From: Phymatolithon calcareum
Taxonomy: Eukaryota; Rhodophyta; Florideophyceae; Hapalidiales
Reading direction: 5' to 3'
DNA length: 64,000 nucleotides
Assembly (NCBI GenBank): GCA_977006965.1
Contig: OZ345372.1
Location: 124,001-188,000, forward strand
The notes beneath the pieces are model-generated. The model searched no databases and was not told the DNA's origin. It saw only the letters and a program-made list of their open reading frames with translations. Shown in pieces: positions 9,833 through 19,400 of the stretch. A program made the translations under genes and the position numbers. How positions within the stretch are numbered: position 1 is the first letter of the stretch; each line of letters starts with the position of its first letter.

Positions 9833-10459
9833 ATGCAAGGCGATGTCGACGACGATGATGAATTAGTCGTACAGTATCACGAGTCTTCCGAAGCTGATGA
9901 CCTTCTCAATTCCCTGGGTATTATTGATTTCGATGAGAAGCGCGATTTTATGGATCGGCGAGTACGACATCGAGACGCCTTCAAAGCGGCCGTGATAATG
10001 GGCATAAGTTCAAATCAACGCAAAAGGCTAAAGAACAGAATTGAATGTGTGTACTACGAAGATAATGACACCACTGAGCACTGGGCCGGTTTGTCTCATG
10101 CGTTTTATATTCACGGAACTCCAGTTGTACTCGCTATGTTAGACATTGTATACAAAGCCCGTTCTGATGATCAATTTCTTGACAGTTTACATTCTCTCCG
10201 TAGCGACTTGAGGGGTCTTCAAGTCTCTAGGCGCCCCCTAAGTGAAATGGGGAAGACATACGGTTCTCTGGTACGCCTTTTGCTGCTTGCACAGAACGAC
10301 TGGGCAGCAGTACACAAGCATGTGAACAAAAAATTTGTAGTTGACGAAATATTTCGTCGTCCTGACGGGAACGGTCATCTGAGGTCAAGAAAAACTAATC
10401 GGGAAATAGGAAAAACAGAGAGTACTGGTCTATCAGATGACGAGACGGAGGTTTGGTAG
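9833..10459 (+). CDS. unknown mobile-element ORF containing the TTEHWAG motif
   Basis: 208 codons: an acidic start (DVDDDDELV), then TTEHWAGLSHAFYIHG, PVVLAMLDIV and FVVDEIFRRPDGNGHLRSRK. The same protein is encoded in pieces at 5098-5221 plus 503-860 (- strand), partially at 10490-10650 and at 11400-11690 (+ strand). At least four copies in 12 kb mark it as mobile or tandemly amplified. I do not recognise a catalytic motif. Confidence 0.5.
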   Translation: MQGDVDDDDELVVQYHESSEADDLLNSLGIIDFDEKRDFMDRRVRHRDAFKAAVIMGISSNQRKRLKNRIECVYYEDNDTTEHWAGLSHAFYIHGTPVVLAMLDIVYKARSDDQFLDSLHSLRSDLRGLQVSRRPLSEMGKTYGSLVRLLLLAQNDWAAVHKHVNKKFVVDEIFRRPDGNGHLRSRKTNREIGKTESTGLSDDETEVW

Positions 10460-10489
10460 TTTTGGGTTTCCATGCTTGAGCCTCACTAG

Positions 10490-10650
10490 CCGTTTTGTCT
10501 CATGCGTTTTATATCATGGAATTCAAGTTGTTCTCGGTATGTTGGACACCGTGAACAGAGTCCGTACTGATGATTGATTTGTTGCCCCTTTGTATTCTCT
10601 CCTAGTGACTGAATGGGTCTTCAAGTCTCTAGGCGCTACTAGCACTTTAG
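10490..10650 (+). pseudogene. tandem partial copy of the TTEHWAG ORF
   Basis: This repeats 10080-10240 at clear nucleotide similarity (GTTTTGTCTCATGCGTTTTA, GGTCTTCAAGTCTCTAGGCG) but with stops. Confidence 0.55.
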
Positions 10651-10925
10651 TTTTCGTCTCCTTCCTTTGCACCGCGGCAGGGACCATGTGGATAAAAGCT
10701 TGATTGAAATTGAGATGAACTCATGGGCATTTCTAGTTCTACGAAGTTTAGGCAGTCTCGTAGCTGGGATGGACGGAAAAAACTTAAACCAGATCTGTAC
10801 CTTGTTTGAACTAAAAATGTAAGTTATTCATATTACATTGAACGGGAGGAGCTTTCCCACTTTCGAGGACAGGCAAAATACATGGTGGAGAGTGCACCTA
10901 TATCTTCATGTGTCTCCTGGAATTC

Positions 10926-11140
10926 ACGAGTTGTAGGTGCACTCTGCACTATGTATTTTGAGTCCGTGATCGGATGTGCATTGCAGGCTGACCCAGATAT
11001 CGATTATCCGTATTTGCAAACCGCAGCGGTGAATTGCTTGCAGTGGTCCTGTTGCACGAACAGATGAGCTTTTGGCATTGTGAATGAATGACGTACAGTA
11101 ATATATTCTGGACATAATGCAGATCCTAGAGTTTGCTACG
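10926..11140 (+). pseudogene. tyrosine-recombinase-like core fragment
   Basis: It encodes ALQADPDIDYPYLQTAAVN and, in a shifted frame, ARTDELL, which keeps the Arg expected of a tyrosine recombinase. It forms an inverted repeat with 11735-11960. Confidence 0.5.
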
Positions 11141-11399
11141 TACAATTTTTGTGCAGCACAATATAAATAATATTGTGTACACCAAAATAGTACTGTGCAC
11201 ACCAAATCAATAAATTATGTACACCAAAAACTTTTGTACATTATCGAAGTATGCTCCTATTCTCAGTGAAGAAAATCTAAGCGAAAATATCTAGTGTGAC
11301 ACTCAAGGAAATTGTGTGTACGAAAAACGGACAGTGCAGTGTATAGAATTTCAGTGCACAGAATATGAACTTTTTGTTCTCCAACGAACGGCAATATGA

Positions 11400-11690
11400 T
11401 GACATTCCGAACTTCAGCCGAATGTCACTCCAGCTGTTCTTTCTATGTTGGCTACCGTCGCCAAAACCGTTCTGATTAAGGATTTGTAGACTGTTCTGTA
11501 GCAACTTAATGGGTCATCAAGTCTCTAGTCGCGCCTTAAATGAAATTAGGAATGCATAAGTCTCTCTGCTACGTCTTTACTGCTTCCCCAGCACGACTGC
11601 TCAGCACTATACGAGCCGCAGATGACGATATATTTCGTCGTCTTGACATGAAGGGTCATCTGAGGTCAAGAAAAACTAACCAGCAAATGG
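11400..11690 (+). pseudogene. third, more decayed TTEHWAG-family copy
   Basis: It aligns with 10130-10400, including GGTCATCAAGTCTCTAG and the end RRLDMKGHLRSRKTN. Confidence 0.5.
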
Positions 11691-12140
11691 GAACTGCAGA
11701 GTTGTTGTCACATAAAAACGTACAGTCAGTCTAGAATCTCCATAATGTCTAGAATATATTACTGTAAGTCACTCACTCACAATGCCAAAAGCTCATCTGT
11801 TCGTGCAACAGGGCCATTGCAAGCAATTCACCGCTGCGGTTTGCAAAGACGGATAATCGATATCTGGGTCAGCCTGCAATGCACATCTGATCACGGACTC
11901 AAAATACATAGTGCAGAGTGCTCCTACATAAAATGTGTCTCTTGGCATTCACGAGACGGCAGATGAGTTCCTCTCTTCAGCTCTATCTTGCAAAGTTTGT
12001 CGACCAGATCTTACAACCATGGCGGTACCTGGATTTCCTGAAAACCCTCTGTCAGGATTGTGTACACATTCGGCATGACGGCCGTACGATTTCCAGAACA
12101 AGAAAACTACAGATTTTCAATCTTCACCTGTGGATCTAGT
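11690..12140 (-). pseudogene. second tyrosine-recombinase-like copy
   Basis: This parallels 6870-7320 over about 450 bp in the same orientation, including the ALQADPDIDY region and the downstream GFQEIQ-type segment. On the - strand it reads GPVARTDELL, keeping the Arg. Several frameshifts. Confidence 0.5.
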
Positions 12141-12212
12141 ACTTATTTGTTCGTCTTCTAAAACTACATCCCTTATTCCTGAGCGACAGGAGTCCTGATA
12201 TGACTATTTGGC

Positions 12213-13541
12213 ATGCCAACGCTGACTACTGCAGCGGATCATACAATATTCGCTTTTCTGTTGGGATATGCTACTTCTGTCACAGGTAATTGCTTCGCAC
12301 ACATCATAAGCAAGGCTATCAGTGTCGCAGTTGGTAAAGATGGTGCTGGATCTGTAACCAGTCCATTTGGGTCGTTCAGTTCGATACGCTCAAAGTTACA
12401 ATCTGTCATTACCTGGACAAAGAAATCCGGTAAAGTTGCTCGTGCATGGAATGATGGATGCAAACAAGCCGGATTGCCGCCGAAAAGACTGTACACGCCC
12501 GTGAAAACACGGTTTGGGAGTGTCGTGTTAATGTTCCAGCGACTGTGGGACTACCGAGCTGCAATAGACATATGCTACGGGCAATCAAATGTACTGGAGC
12601 TGAAGCGCAGGTGTCCGACAGAAACCGAGTGGCGTGTTGTTCAAGCGGTCCTCAAGTGCACCAAACCTCTCATGCTGTGTTACACCCTGAATCAAGGGCA
12701 AAAGAGCTGGCCGTTGTCCGATGCTGTCTCATCGACAGCACAGGTCGCTGTCGATCTACGAAAAACTGCGGCGAATGCCGCAATAGATATGCAGTCTGTC
12801 AGTCCCTTCTCTGTCGAATCATGGTTGTACAAACTTACGTGCGCAATGTCTGGTGCATCTCTCTCGTGCTTGAGCAAACATTTGGCCTATTTGGATCAGT
12901 ACGATGATCTCGCTGCTCATAACATTATGGCAATGATGTTAGACCCACGTTACATCTCTCTGGAGTGTATCCTTCATTACCGAACAGGAACATCGTTGGC
13001 TATCACAAAGTTGTTAGTCAAAAAATATCAAGACGAGATGGTGCGAAAGTTATTGGCGATTCACACACACGTGCATGCTCCTATCCAGGACGGCACGATG
13101 ACTGATACTCTCCTCTCTCTGTACGAAGATGATCAGAGTGACGACAATGAGACGAAAAAGACTGAGCTCGTTTTGCGCGATGAATTGCGCTCATACCAGA
13201 AAATTAGCACCTCATACAACAAAGTTGAGCCTGTGCTCAAGTGGATAGCTGCTCAAAAGACAAGGTGCCCCCATGTCGTACTTCTGGCTCAAAGCATATT
13301 GGTTATCTCAGGATCGCAAATCGAAAACGAAAGAGTCTTTTCTATTGCAGGAATTGTGTCTAAGAACAGACGCAACCGTATTGGAGTTGAATCCATCGTT
13401 AAGATAGCCTCCATCTATTACAACGTCAAGGAGACGGCGTCGCACGGTCTAGAAGGTGAACCTGTGATTGATTTTGACGCTGTAATAGACGCCGAGATCG
13501 AAATTGAAGCAGAAGCCGACTGCAGCGCCGATACGTTCTAA
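12213..13541 (+). pseudogene. hAT-superfamily transposase, N-terminally truncated
   Basis: A 442-codon open frame with hAT landmarks: CFAHIISKAI (Cys/His of the RNase H-like core), TRFGSVVLMFQRLWDYRAAI (the TRWNS region), and the C-terminal dimerisation block LLAQSILVISGSQIENERVF followed by SIAGIVSKNRRNRIG. The BED zinc finger and the first catalytic Asp region are absent. TGA at 12201 lies just upstream in frame. The truncation agrees with the lack of a visible 5' terminus, while the 3' terminus is found at 13824. Confidence 0.75.
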
Positions 13542-13689
13542 ATTTGATTGATAGTTTTCTCGATACCATTACAGTAAAGCCTGTTTTTATCGTTGTGCAT
13601 GACCCAACTACACCCAACCTCAAACATCCACCGTTTCACGGACAATGGGTTATGTAGTACGTATTTTAGCGTGTTACGGGCTTCTCGCG

Positions 13690-13824
13690 GGCCACCGGTT
13701 AACCTTTTTACGGGTCGTGGGCTCAAACGGGTCTGAAAATTTTCTGCCCGACGGGTTCCGGGCTACCCCGTGGCCCGTCCCAGCCCACGGGCAGCAGCCC
13801 GAGCCCATGGCCCGTGCAACACTG
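13690..13824 (+). repeat. hAT 3' end with GCCCGT/ACGGGC subterminal repeats
   Basis: Many variants of GGCCCGT, ACGGGT and CGGGCT in both orientations end in GGCCCGTGCAACACTG. Its reverse complement, CAGTGTTGCACGGGCC, has the CAGTG start common in hAT termini. The matching left terminus was not found. Confidence 0.55.
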
Positions 13825-14061
13825 GTGCAGACTCTAAAGGAAATCGACAGGCTGGACTTTTGCAGGCGCACCAGCGAAGCAGAATGCGTCAAGGCACTGT
13901 TCTCGAGATGGTGTGGCACTTTCAGACTACAGCACCGTAAAAGAACAACGTCACGTTATCCATTCCTTCAACAGTCTCGCATTCTGAGCATCGATAACAC
14001 TTCCGCCGTGCTTACCTGGAACACCGAGGTTTCACAGAGGCAAAAGCAATGCGTTTGTGCA

Positions 14062-15669
14062 TCACCATGTACGCCCCCCCCCCAACAGAGCGCAGTTTAT
14101 GAGAGCTACAGTCAAGAATGTTGGCGCGTAGCACATCATGCCGAAGCAAAACTTTTGTGTCACATCATGCGAAAGGCTCGCCGTAACCTCAATCCAGTTT
14201 GATTTCATTACGTATCCGGCGACGAATGTCGCCACCCATGAGCTAACACTGACCGACGCAACGGACACGCCGATTGCGACAACTGCGAAATTAAGCGGGA
14301 AGCCATCCACTCCAAACCGGTTCGAAGCTCGCGTGGGCGTGATTGCAAAAAAGGAACCGTGTGCAAACCCCACCGCTCCGACAGTGATGAAAATCATGTT
14401 GCATGCACTGAAGGCGACGATGAGCGCCCGTACTGCCCGCCCGATAGAGTCACCAGTTGCTACTGTAGAAGGGACAGATTCGTTGTGAATGCCAGGGAAC
14501 ATACGAGACGCTACGACGCCGGTGGCTTGTACGAGAGTGGTGATTGACCCACAGCCGGGTAGAATGAAAAAGGCGAGGATCAAGAGCTGAAATCGGAAGT
14601 CGTGGACTACATCTCGGAAGGGCATTGCCGCATACTCTACCGTCTCCTCCTCGGGTGCCTCAATTCCGAGGGAAGCGTGAGACGGATGTTCCGATTCACA
14701 GAAACAGAACGGAAGAAATGTAAATGAAAACAAAAGCATGACAAGGATCAATGCACAGAGCACTTCGGCTCTCAAAATTGGCGGAATTCCCATTTCAAGG
14801 GCCCAGTTTGCAAGCAAATCTGGCAATGCAATCCGCACGGAATTAGTCCACGTAGCGTACGCTCCGAATTGCAAATCAGCCACGATGGCCACTGCAATGG
14901 CGTATGTTACCGCTATTAGTTTTGCATCTGAGCTCGGAGATGTCGATGTGGATCTTTCGGGCACAGGAGCACGTCTTGCAATTCCCTCTGATGCTGTCGA
15001 AATTAAGGGCGTACTTTCCGTATCGCTTGGAGCTGCTCTTATAGAGGCCGAAGCTGCAGTCGTAGAATCCGGAAACAGGAAAACGGCGATGGCGATCGGC
15101 GTAGTGAGGATCGCAACAAAATAAAGTAGGTGCTCAGTCTGCTGAATAGTCGGAAAGAATGCAGCCTGCAAAACGCCACAAACGCCACCCGACATGCCAA
15201 ACATGGCAGTCAAAAAGCCCAGGATTCGCCCGCGCTGCGCCTTCGGAAAGGCAGCTGCGGCAGTTGCTATCGCCGTACGGTACACGGCATATGATGCCGT
15301 GACCATGCCAACCGCGAGACATATCACAACCGGAAATGCATTCTTCGATTGAAACCGGACGAGAAGACCGAGACCGAAATAGGATAAACTGACGCACAAT
15401 GAGGCGAGTATTGTAGTTCGGTTCGAACCGACACGACAGTAGAGCATGCCACCGATGAAACCAAAGAGAGAACCAGTATTCACGGCCGCCAACACGGTAG
15501 TGATTTCACCTTCTGCAAGCTTCAGATGCGTTGAAAGACCCTGACCGATAGCCGGGAACCAGTATACAGTTCCCGCTGTCACCATGCATAGGATTGAGCT
15601 CGAGAAAACGTTCCAGGAGTGCCGCGTCGACTTCAGCACTGCCGACGCAGAGGTCTTCCTCGACAACAT
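14062..15669 (-). CDS. MFS transporter, nodulin-like (NFD4-type) family
   Basis: A 535-residue membrane protein with about 12 hydrophobic segments. The N-terminal half fits the nodulin-like MFS pattern: VYWFPAIGQGL in helix 1, NTGSLFGFIGGMLY in helix 2, then AAAFPKAQRGRILGFL and FGMSGGVCG. The central loop (about residues 205-245) is Ser/Thr/Pro-rich and cytosolic-looking. The second half carries GSFFAITPTRASNRFG. The substrate is unknown; relatives include plant nodulin-like proteins and some monocarboxylate-type carriers. The gene is intact, intronless in this reading and divergent from the NB-ARC gene at 16416, sharing a 746-bp intergenic region. Confidence 0.8.
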   Translation of the reverse strand: MLSRKTSASAVLKSTRHSWNVFSSSILCMVTAGTVYWFPAIGQGLSTHLKLAEGEITTVLAAVNTGSLFGFIGGMLYCRVGSNRTTILASLCVSLSYFGLGLLVRFQSKNAFPVVICLAVGMVTASYAVYRTAIATAAAAFPKAQRGRILGFLTAMFGMSGGVCGVLQAAFFPTIQQTEHLLYFVAILTTPIAIAVFLFPDSTTAASASIRAAPSDTESTPLISTASEGIARRAPVPERSTSTSPSSDAKLIAVTYAIAVAIVADLQFGAYATWTNSVRIALPDLLANWALEMGIPPILRAEVLCALILVMLLFSFTFLPFCFCESEHPSHASLGIEAPEEETVEYAAMPFRDVVHDFRFQLLILAFFILPGCGSITTLVQATGVVASRMFPGIHNESVPSTVATGDSIGRAVRALIVAFSACNMIFITVGAVGFAHGSFFAITPTRASNRFGVDGFPLNFAVVAIGVSVASVSVSSWVATFVAGYVMKSNWIEVTASLSHDVTQKFCFGMMCYAPTFLTVALINCALLGGGRTW

Positions 15670-16415
15670 GGCGCCTCCAGGGCGAGAGGAATGTGCAGCT
15701 GGAACAGGGAGTAGTCGGCGAAGGACTACTTGGGATCATAAAGAAGAGTGTACCGTACTGCAGGTACAGTAGGTGAGATGCAGAGGCAAGTCTGTTTGCT
15801 CGATGCGATGCATCGAATTGTTTTCCATGGTTGACAATATCATAAAGTGAGCTGAATTGTATGTAAGCACTTTATGATAAGCATAAAAACACTAACATTT
15901 GGATACAGTGTAAACATTGGATGCATACCTTATGATACCTCGAAGTAGGTGCTCTACTATAAATTTACTGGTGGAAATTATTGCCGCTCGTATCATAAGC
16001 CAGATGCAAACAATGTTTTTCAATATTTCTGGAAAAACATTTTGCAATTATTAGCTTTTGATACGAATGTTCGTTCGAAAATCAGATTGCACCAATAGAA
16101 AGAGAGTATCGAGACATAAAAAACATGTTTTGCACATTAAAATTTGAAAAATGTGCCATAACTTTCAATACTGCAAAATACCGCATGAATCATCACAACT
16201 GTAGTCCTACAACTGTACTGTAGGGTGATATTGTACGCGTTACTCCGATGCCTCCGCACAGAAATACACACTCCCACCAAAGACTGTTTCTTAGGGACAA
16301 ACGTGCTCACGTCCTCCAATCCCGTGTGAGGAGCTTTGTAAAGTAAGCCACACAAGGTGGTGAGCTGTGAGGTTGACGACAGGGCTGTACCTCGACATCT
16401 ATTCCCTTTGGCGGA
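15670..16415. promoter_or_regulatory. divergent intergenic promoter region
   Basis: AT-rich DNA between the MFS gene (-) and the NB-ARC/WD40 gene (+). It holds four copies of a TATCATAAG/CTTATGATA motif in alternating orientation, annotated separately. No other gene was seen. Confidence 0.5.
15838..15999. repeat. four TATCATAA motifs as two inverted pairs
   Basis: TATCATAAAG (15838-15847) pairs with CTTTATGATA (15870-15879). CTTATGATA (15929-15937) pairs with TATCATAAG (15991-15999). Two successive inverted pairs in a shared promoter region suggest a bound regulator, but no factor can be named. Confidence 0.45.
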
Positions 16416-19400
16416 ATGGCTGCACCCGGTCTTGTGTTCGGAGTTGTGGGCATGATCAATCAGTTGGCACAGAGATTGTCGAACTTCAAGAAGCGGTGCG
16501 AAGACTTTGGGTCACTGCCGGACAACTGGGATTCTTCTATTAAATCTTTCGAAGACTGCAAAACAAGGGTTGAATGTATCGAAGCAACGCTTGTGCATGA
16601 CAAGGAATCTATTAGCGTACGTGCGATAAGCACATTTCGCTCCATTCTCAAGAACGTTGAGGGATATCTGACAAGGGCAGAGGACATCTTGAAGAGCCTA
16701 GATGATGAGTTTACTAGAGAGAGCTCTCCTGCAATTGCGAGTGGGAGCTCTCATGTTGTCGGTAATTGTTCGGAACAAGGGCGTCGTTCGTTGCGAAGCA
16801 GGAGTCGAAATGTTGACGGTCGTTCGGTGAAGGAGGGCAAGCTATTCTCTAGGGTGAACAAGGTGAAAACAGAGCTTGAAAAACTTAACACGATATGGAA
16901 GGAGGCTCAACCCGCGATTGAACGTGTAGCAATAGCTCTTGCTACCAGGGTGCCATGTGACGAATACCGTGCGCATTTTGATGAGCCCCCGCTTTCACAC
17001 AAAGTGGTACTAAACTTCAGTGGTGATACCATGGAGGCATTCTTGAAGCGTGAAGTGTTGTCGAACTGTGCCGGTGAAAGGGTGACGGCTGCTGTTAGTC
17101 CGGGTGTGCTTGGGGCAGTGGGAATGGGTGGAGTTGGGAAAACTGTTGCACTTCAGGCTCTTTGCCGTGAATCGGAAGTGAAGAACAAGTACGTGGACGG
17201 GGTCTTCTTCATCACTGTTGGACAAGACGCTGCTGAAGAGGATGTGATTGAAGGTGTTGCGCACTTCGTTGAAAGCTCGGGCGGCGAGTCTCGTGCCAAG
17301 GATATCACAAACAAGAGATCTGCAGAATCAGCTGCTAAACAAGCTTCTCTGTGGTTCAGAGGTAGGTGTGTCCTGTTCGTATGCGATGATATCTGGTCGT
17401 TCGAGGGACACCCAATCGGATATCTAAGTTCGCTTAAGCTGTTGCTTTGCAATTCACCATCAAGTGCGATGGTGATATCGACACGGGAGAAGTCCATCTC
17501 GCAACAGTTCGTCGAGGTGAAGTTCAGCCCGCGCGAAGTTCGAGGGGATCGGTCGTCGAGGATTCTGGTCAAGCATGCTGGCATCGAAATTGAATCTGTT
17601 GAGGAATCAAGCGACACTTGGAGGGCATTTGGAGACATCTTGGATGTGTGCGGTGGACTGCCAGTGGCATTAGGTGCTGCTGGGACGAGTTTGCGCAACT
17701 TAATCGAAGAAAACAGTGGCATCATTGGGCAGTCGGTCGTGACATATGCGCGTGAGCTGAAAGAAAACATCGAAAGTGTAGGAGACGGATGTGTTGATGA
17801 GTACCTGGGACTGAGAGTTGTGGTTAAGACCAGTTTGAAGCATTGCGAAAATTGGGCGGGTGGCGATGAAGGTCGGAGGAAGCTTGGATGCGAAGTGAGC
17901 GTGAGAGAAAAGTTTGAAGCGCTAAGTGTTCTACGCAAGCAGGCTTGGATTCCTCGGACATGCCTGCAACGTCTGTGGGAAACTAACGAGCGAGCTACTA
18001 AGCAACTTATGTCTAAACTTTCAGATATGCACCTAATTATGCGGCGCTGGCAGGCAACGCCAGCGGGAAAGGTTGACGGGCTGGCACTGCACGATCTTGT
18101 GCTTGAACAAGCCAAGGCACTATCCATTGAAAACAATCGTGCTTCTCTTTGGCATGTACGGTTGCTCGAGGGATACATTCGGAAAGAGGCTGGTAACGTG
18201 GTGCAGTCAAATACGTATGATTGCCGCGAGTGGTGGGATTGTGAAAAAGTACCGGAGGATGGGTACATTGAAAAGAACCTCGCTCGACACTTGGCGATGA
18301 GCGAAGGGTGTGAGCTGGAATCGTTGCTGTGTGATGTACGATGGTCGCGGAGGCGAATGAAGGTTGGAGGAATAGTGGCTCTGCGAGACGATTTTCAGGA
18401 ATTGTCGCATAGTGGCGGACGAGCTATTGGGGCGAACGCAGTGCGCAGGGCGCTGGAAGAAAGCTGGGTGAACATGAACAATAGTATACACTCAATTCCG
18501 TTTGAAATGTACGGTCGGTTGCAATCACAGTGCGCATCGTCAGAGTTTGTGGAGCGATTCTTGTCAAGTGTGTCGATGCATGTTCCGAAGCCTCACTATG
18601 TGCCAAAGCACGAGCTGCGATGGAGGGCCGATGGCAGACAACTCTTCCGTATTGACTTTGAGAAGGACGTTAGAGTTGTGTGTTTGAGCGATGAACAAAA
18701 TGTAATCGCGATTGGGCAAGGACACAAAATCCATATTTTCGATTTGCAAGCGATGTGTACTGTGCGCACACTGAAGGGTCATTACGATGAGATTACCAGT
18801 GTTGTCATGAGCGCGGACGGAAGTCGGATTGTTTCGGTATCTCATGACAGGACTGTTCGTGTATGGGATGGGGAGAGCGGAGAATGCGTGCTGGGACCAT
18901 TCCGTGGACACGAGGATGATGTGTTGTGCGTTGCAATTAGCGGGGACGGAAGTCGAATTGTTTCAGGATCCCATGACAAGACTGTTCGTGTATGGGATGG
19001 GGAGAGCGGAGAATGCGTGCTGGGACCACTCCGTGGACACAAATGTTTTGTGCGGTGTGTTGCAATGGGCGTGGACGGAAGTCGAGTTGTTTCAGGATCT
19101 TTGGACAAGACTGTTCGTGTATGGGATGTGGAGAGCGGAGAATGCTTGCTGGGACCACTCCGTGGACACGAGGATGATGTGTTGTGCCTTGCAATGAGCG
19201 TTGACGGAAGTCGAATTGTTTCAGGATCTTTGGACAAGACTGTTCGTGTATGGGATGGGGAGAGCGGAGAATGCGTGTTGGGACCACTCCGTGGTCACGA
19301 GCATTATGTGAAGTGCATTGCAATTAGCGGGGACGGAAGTCGAATTACTTCGGGATCTTGTGACGAAACTGTTCGTGTATGGGATGGGGAGAGCGGAGAA

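Noticed and set aside
14138-15124. + strand frames opposite the MFS gene
   Set aside because: Shadows of a clear 12-helix transporter on the - strand.
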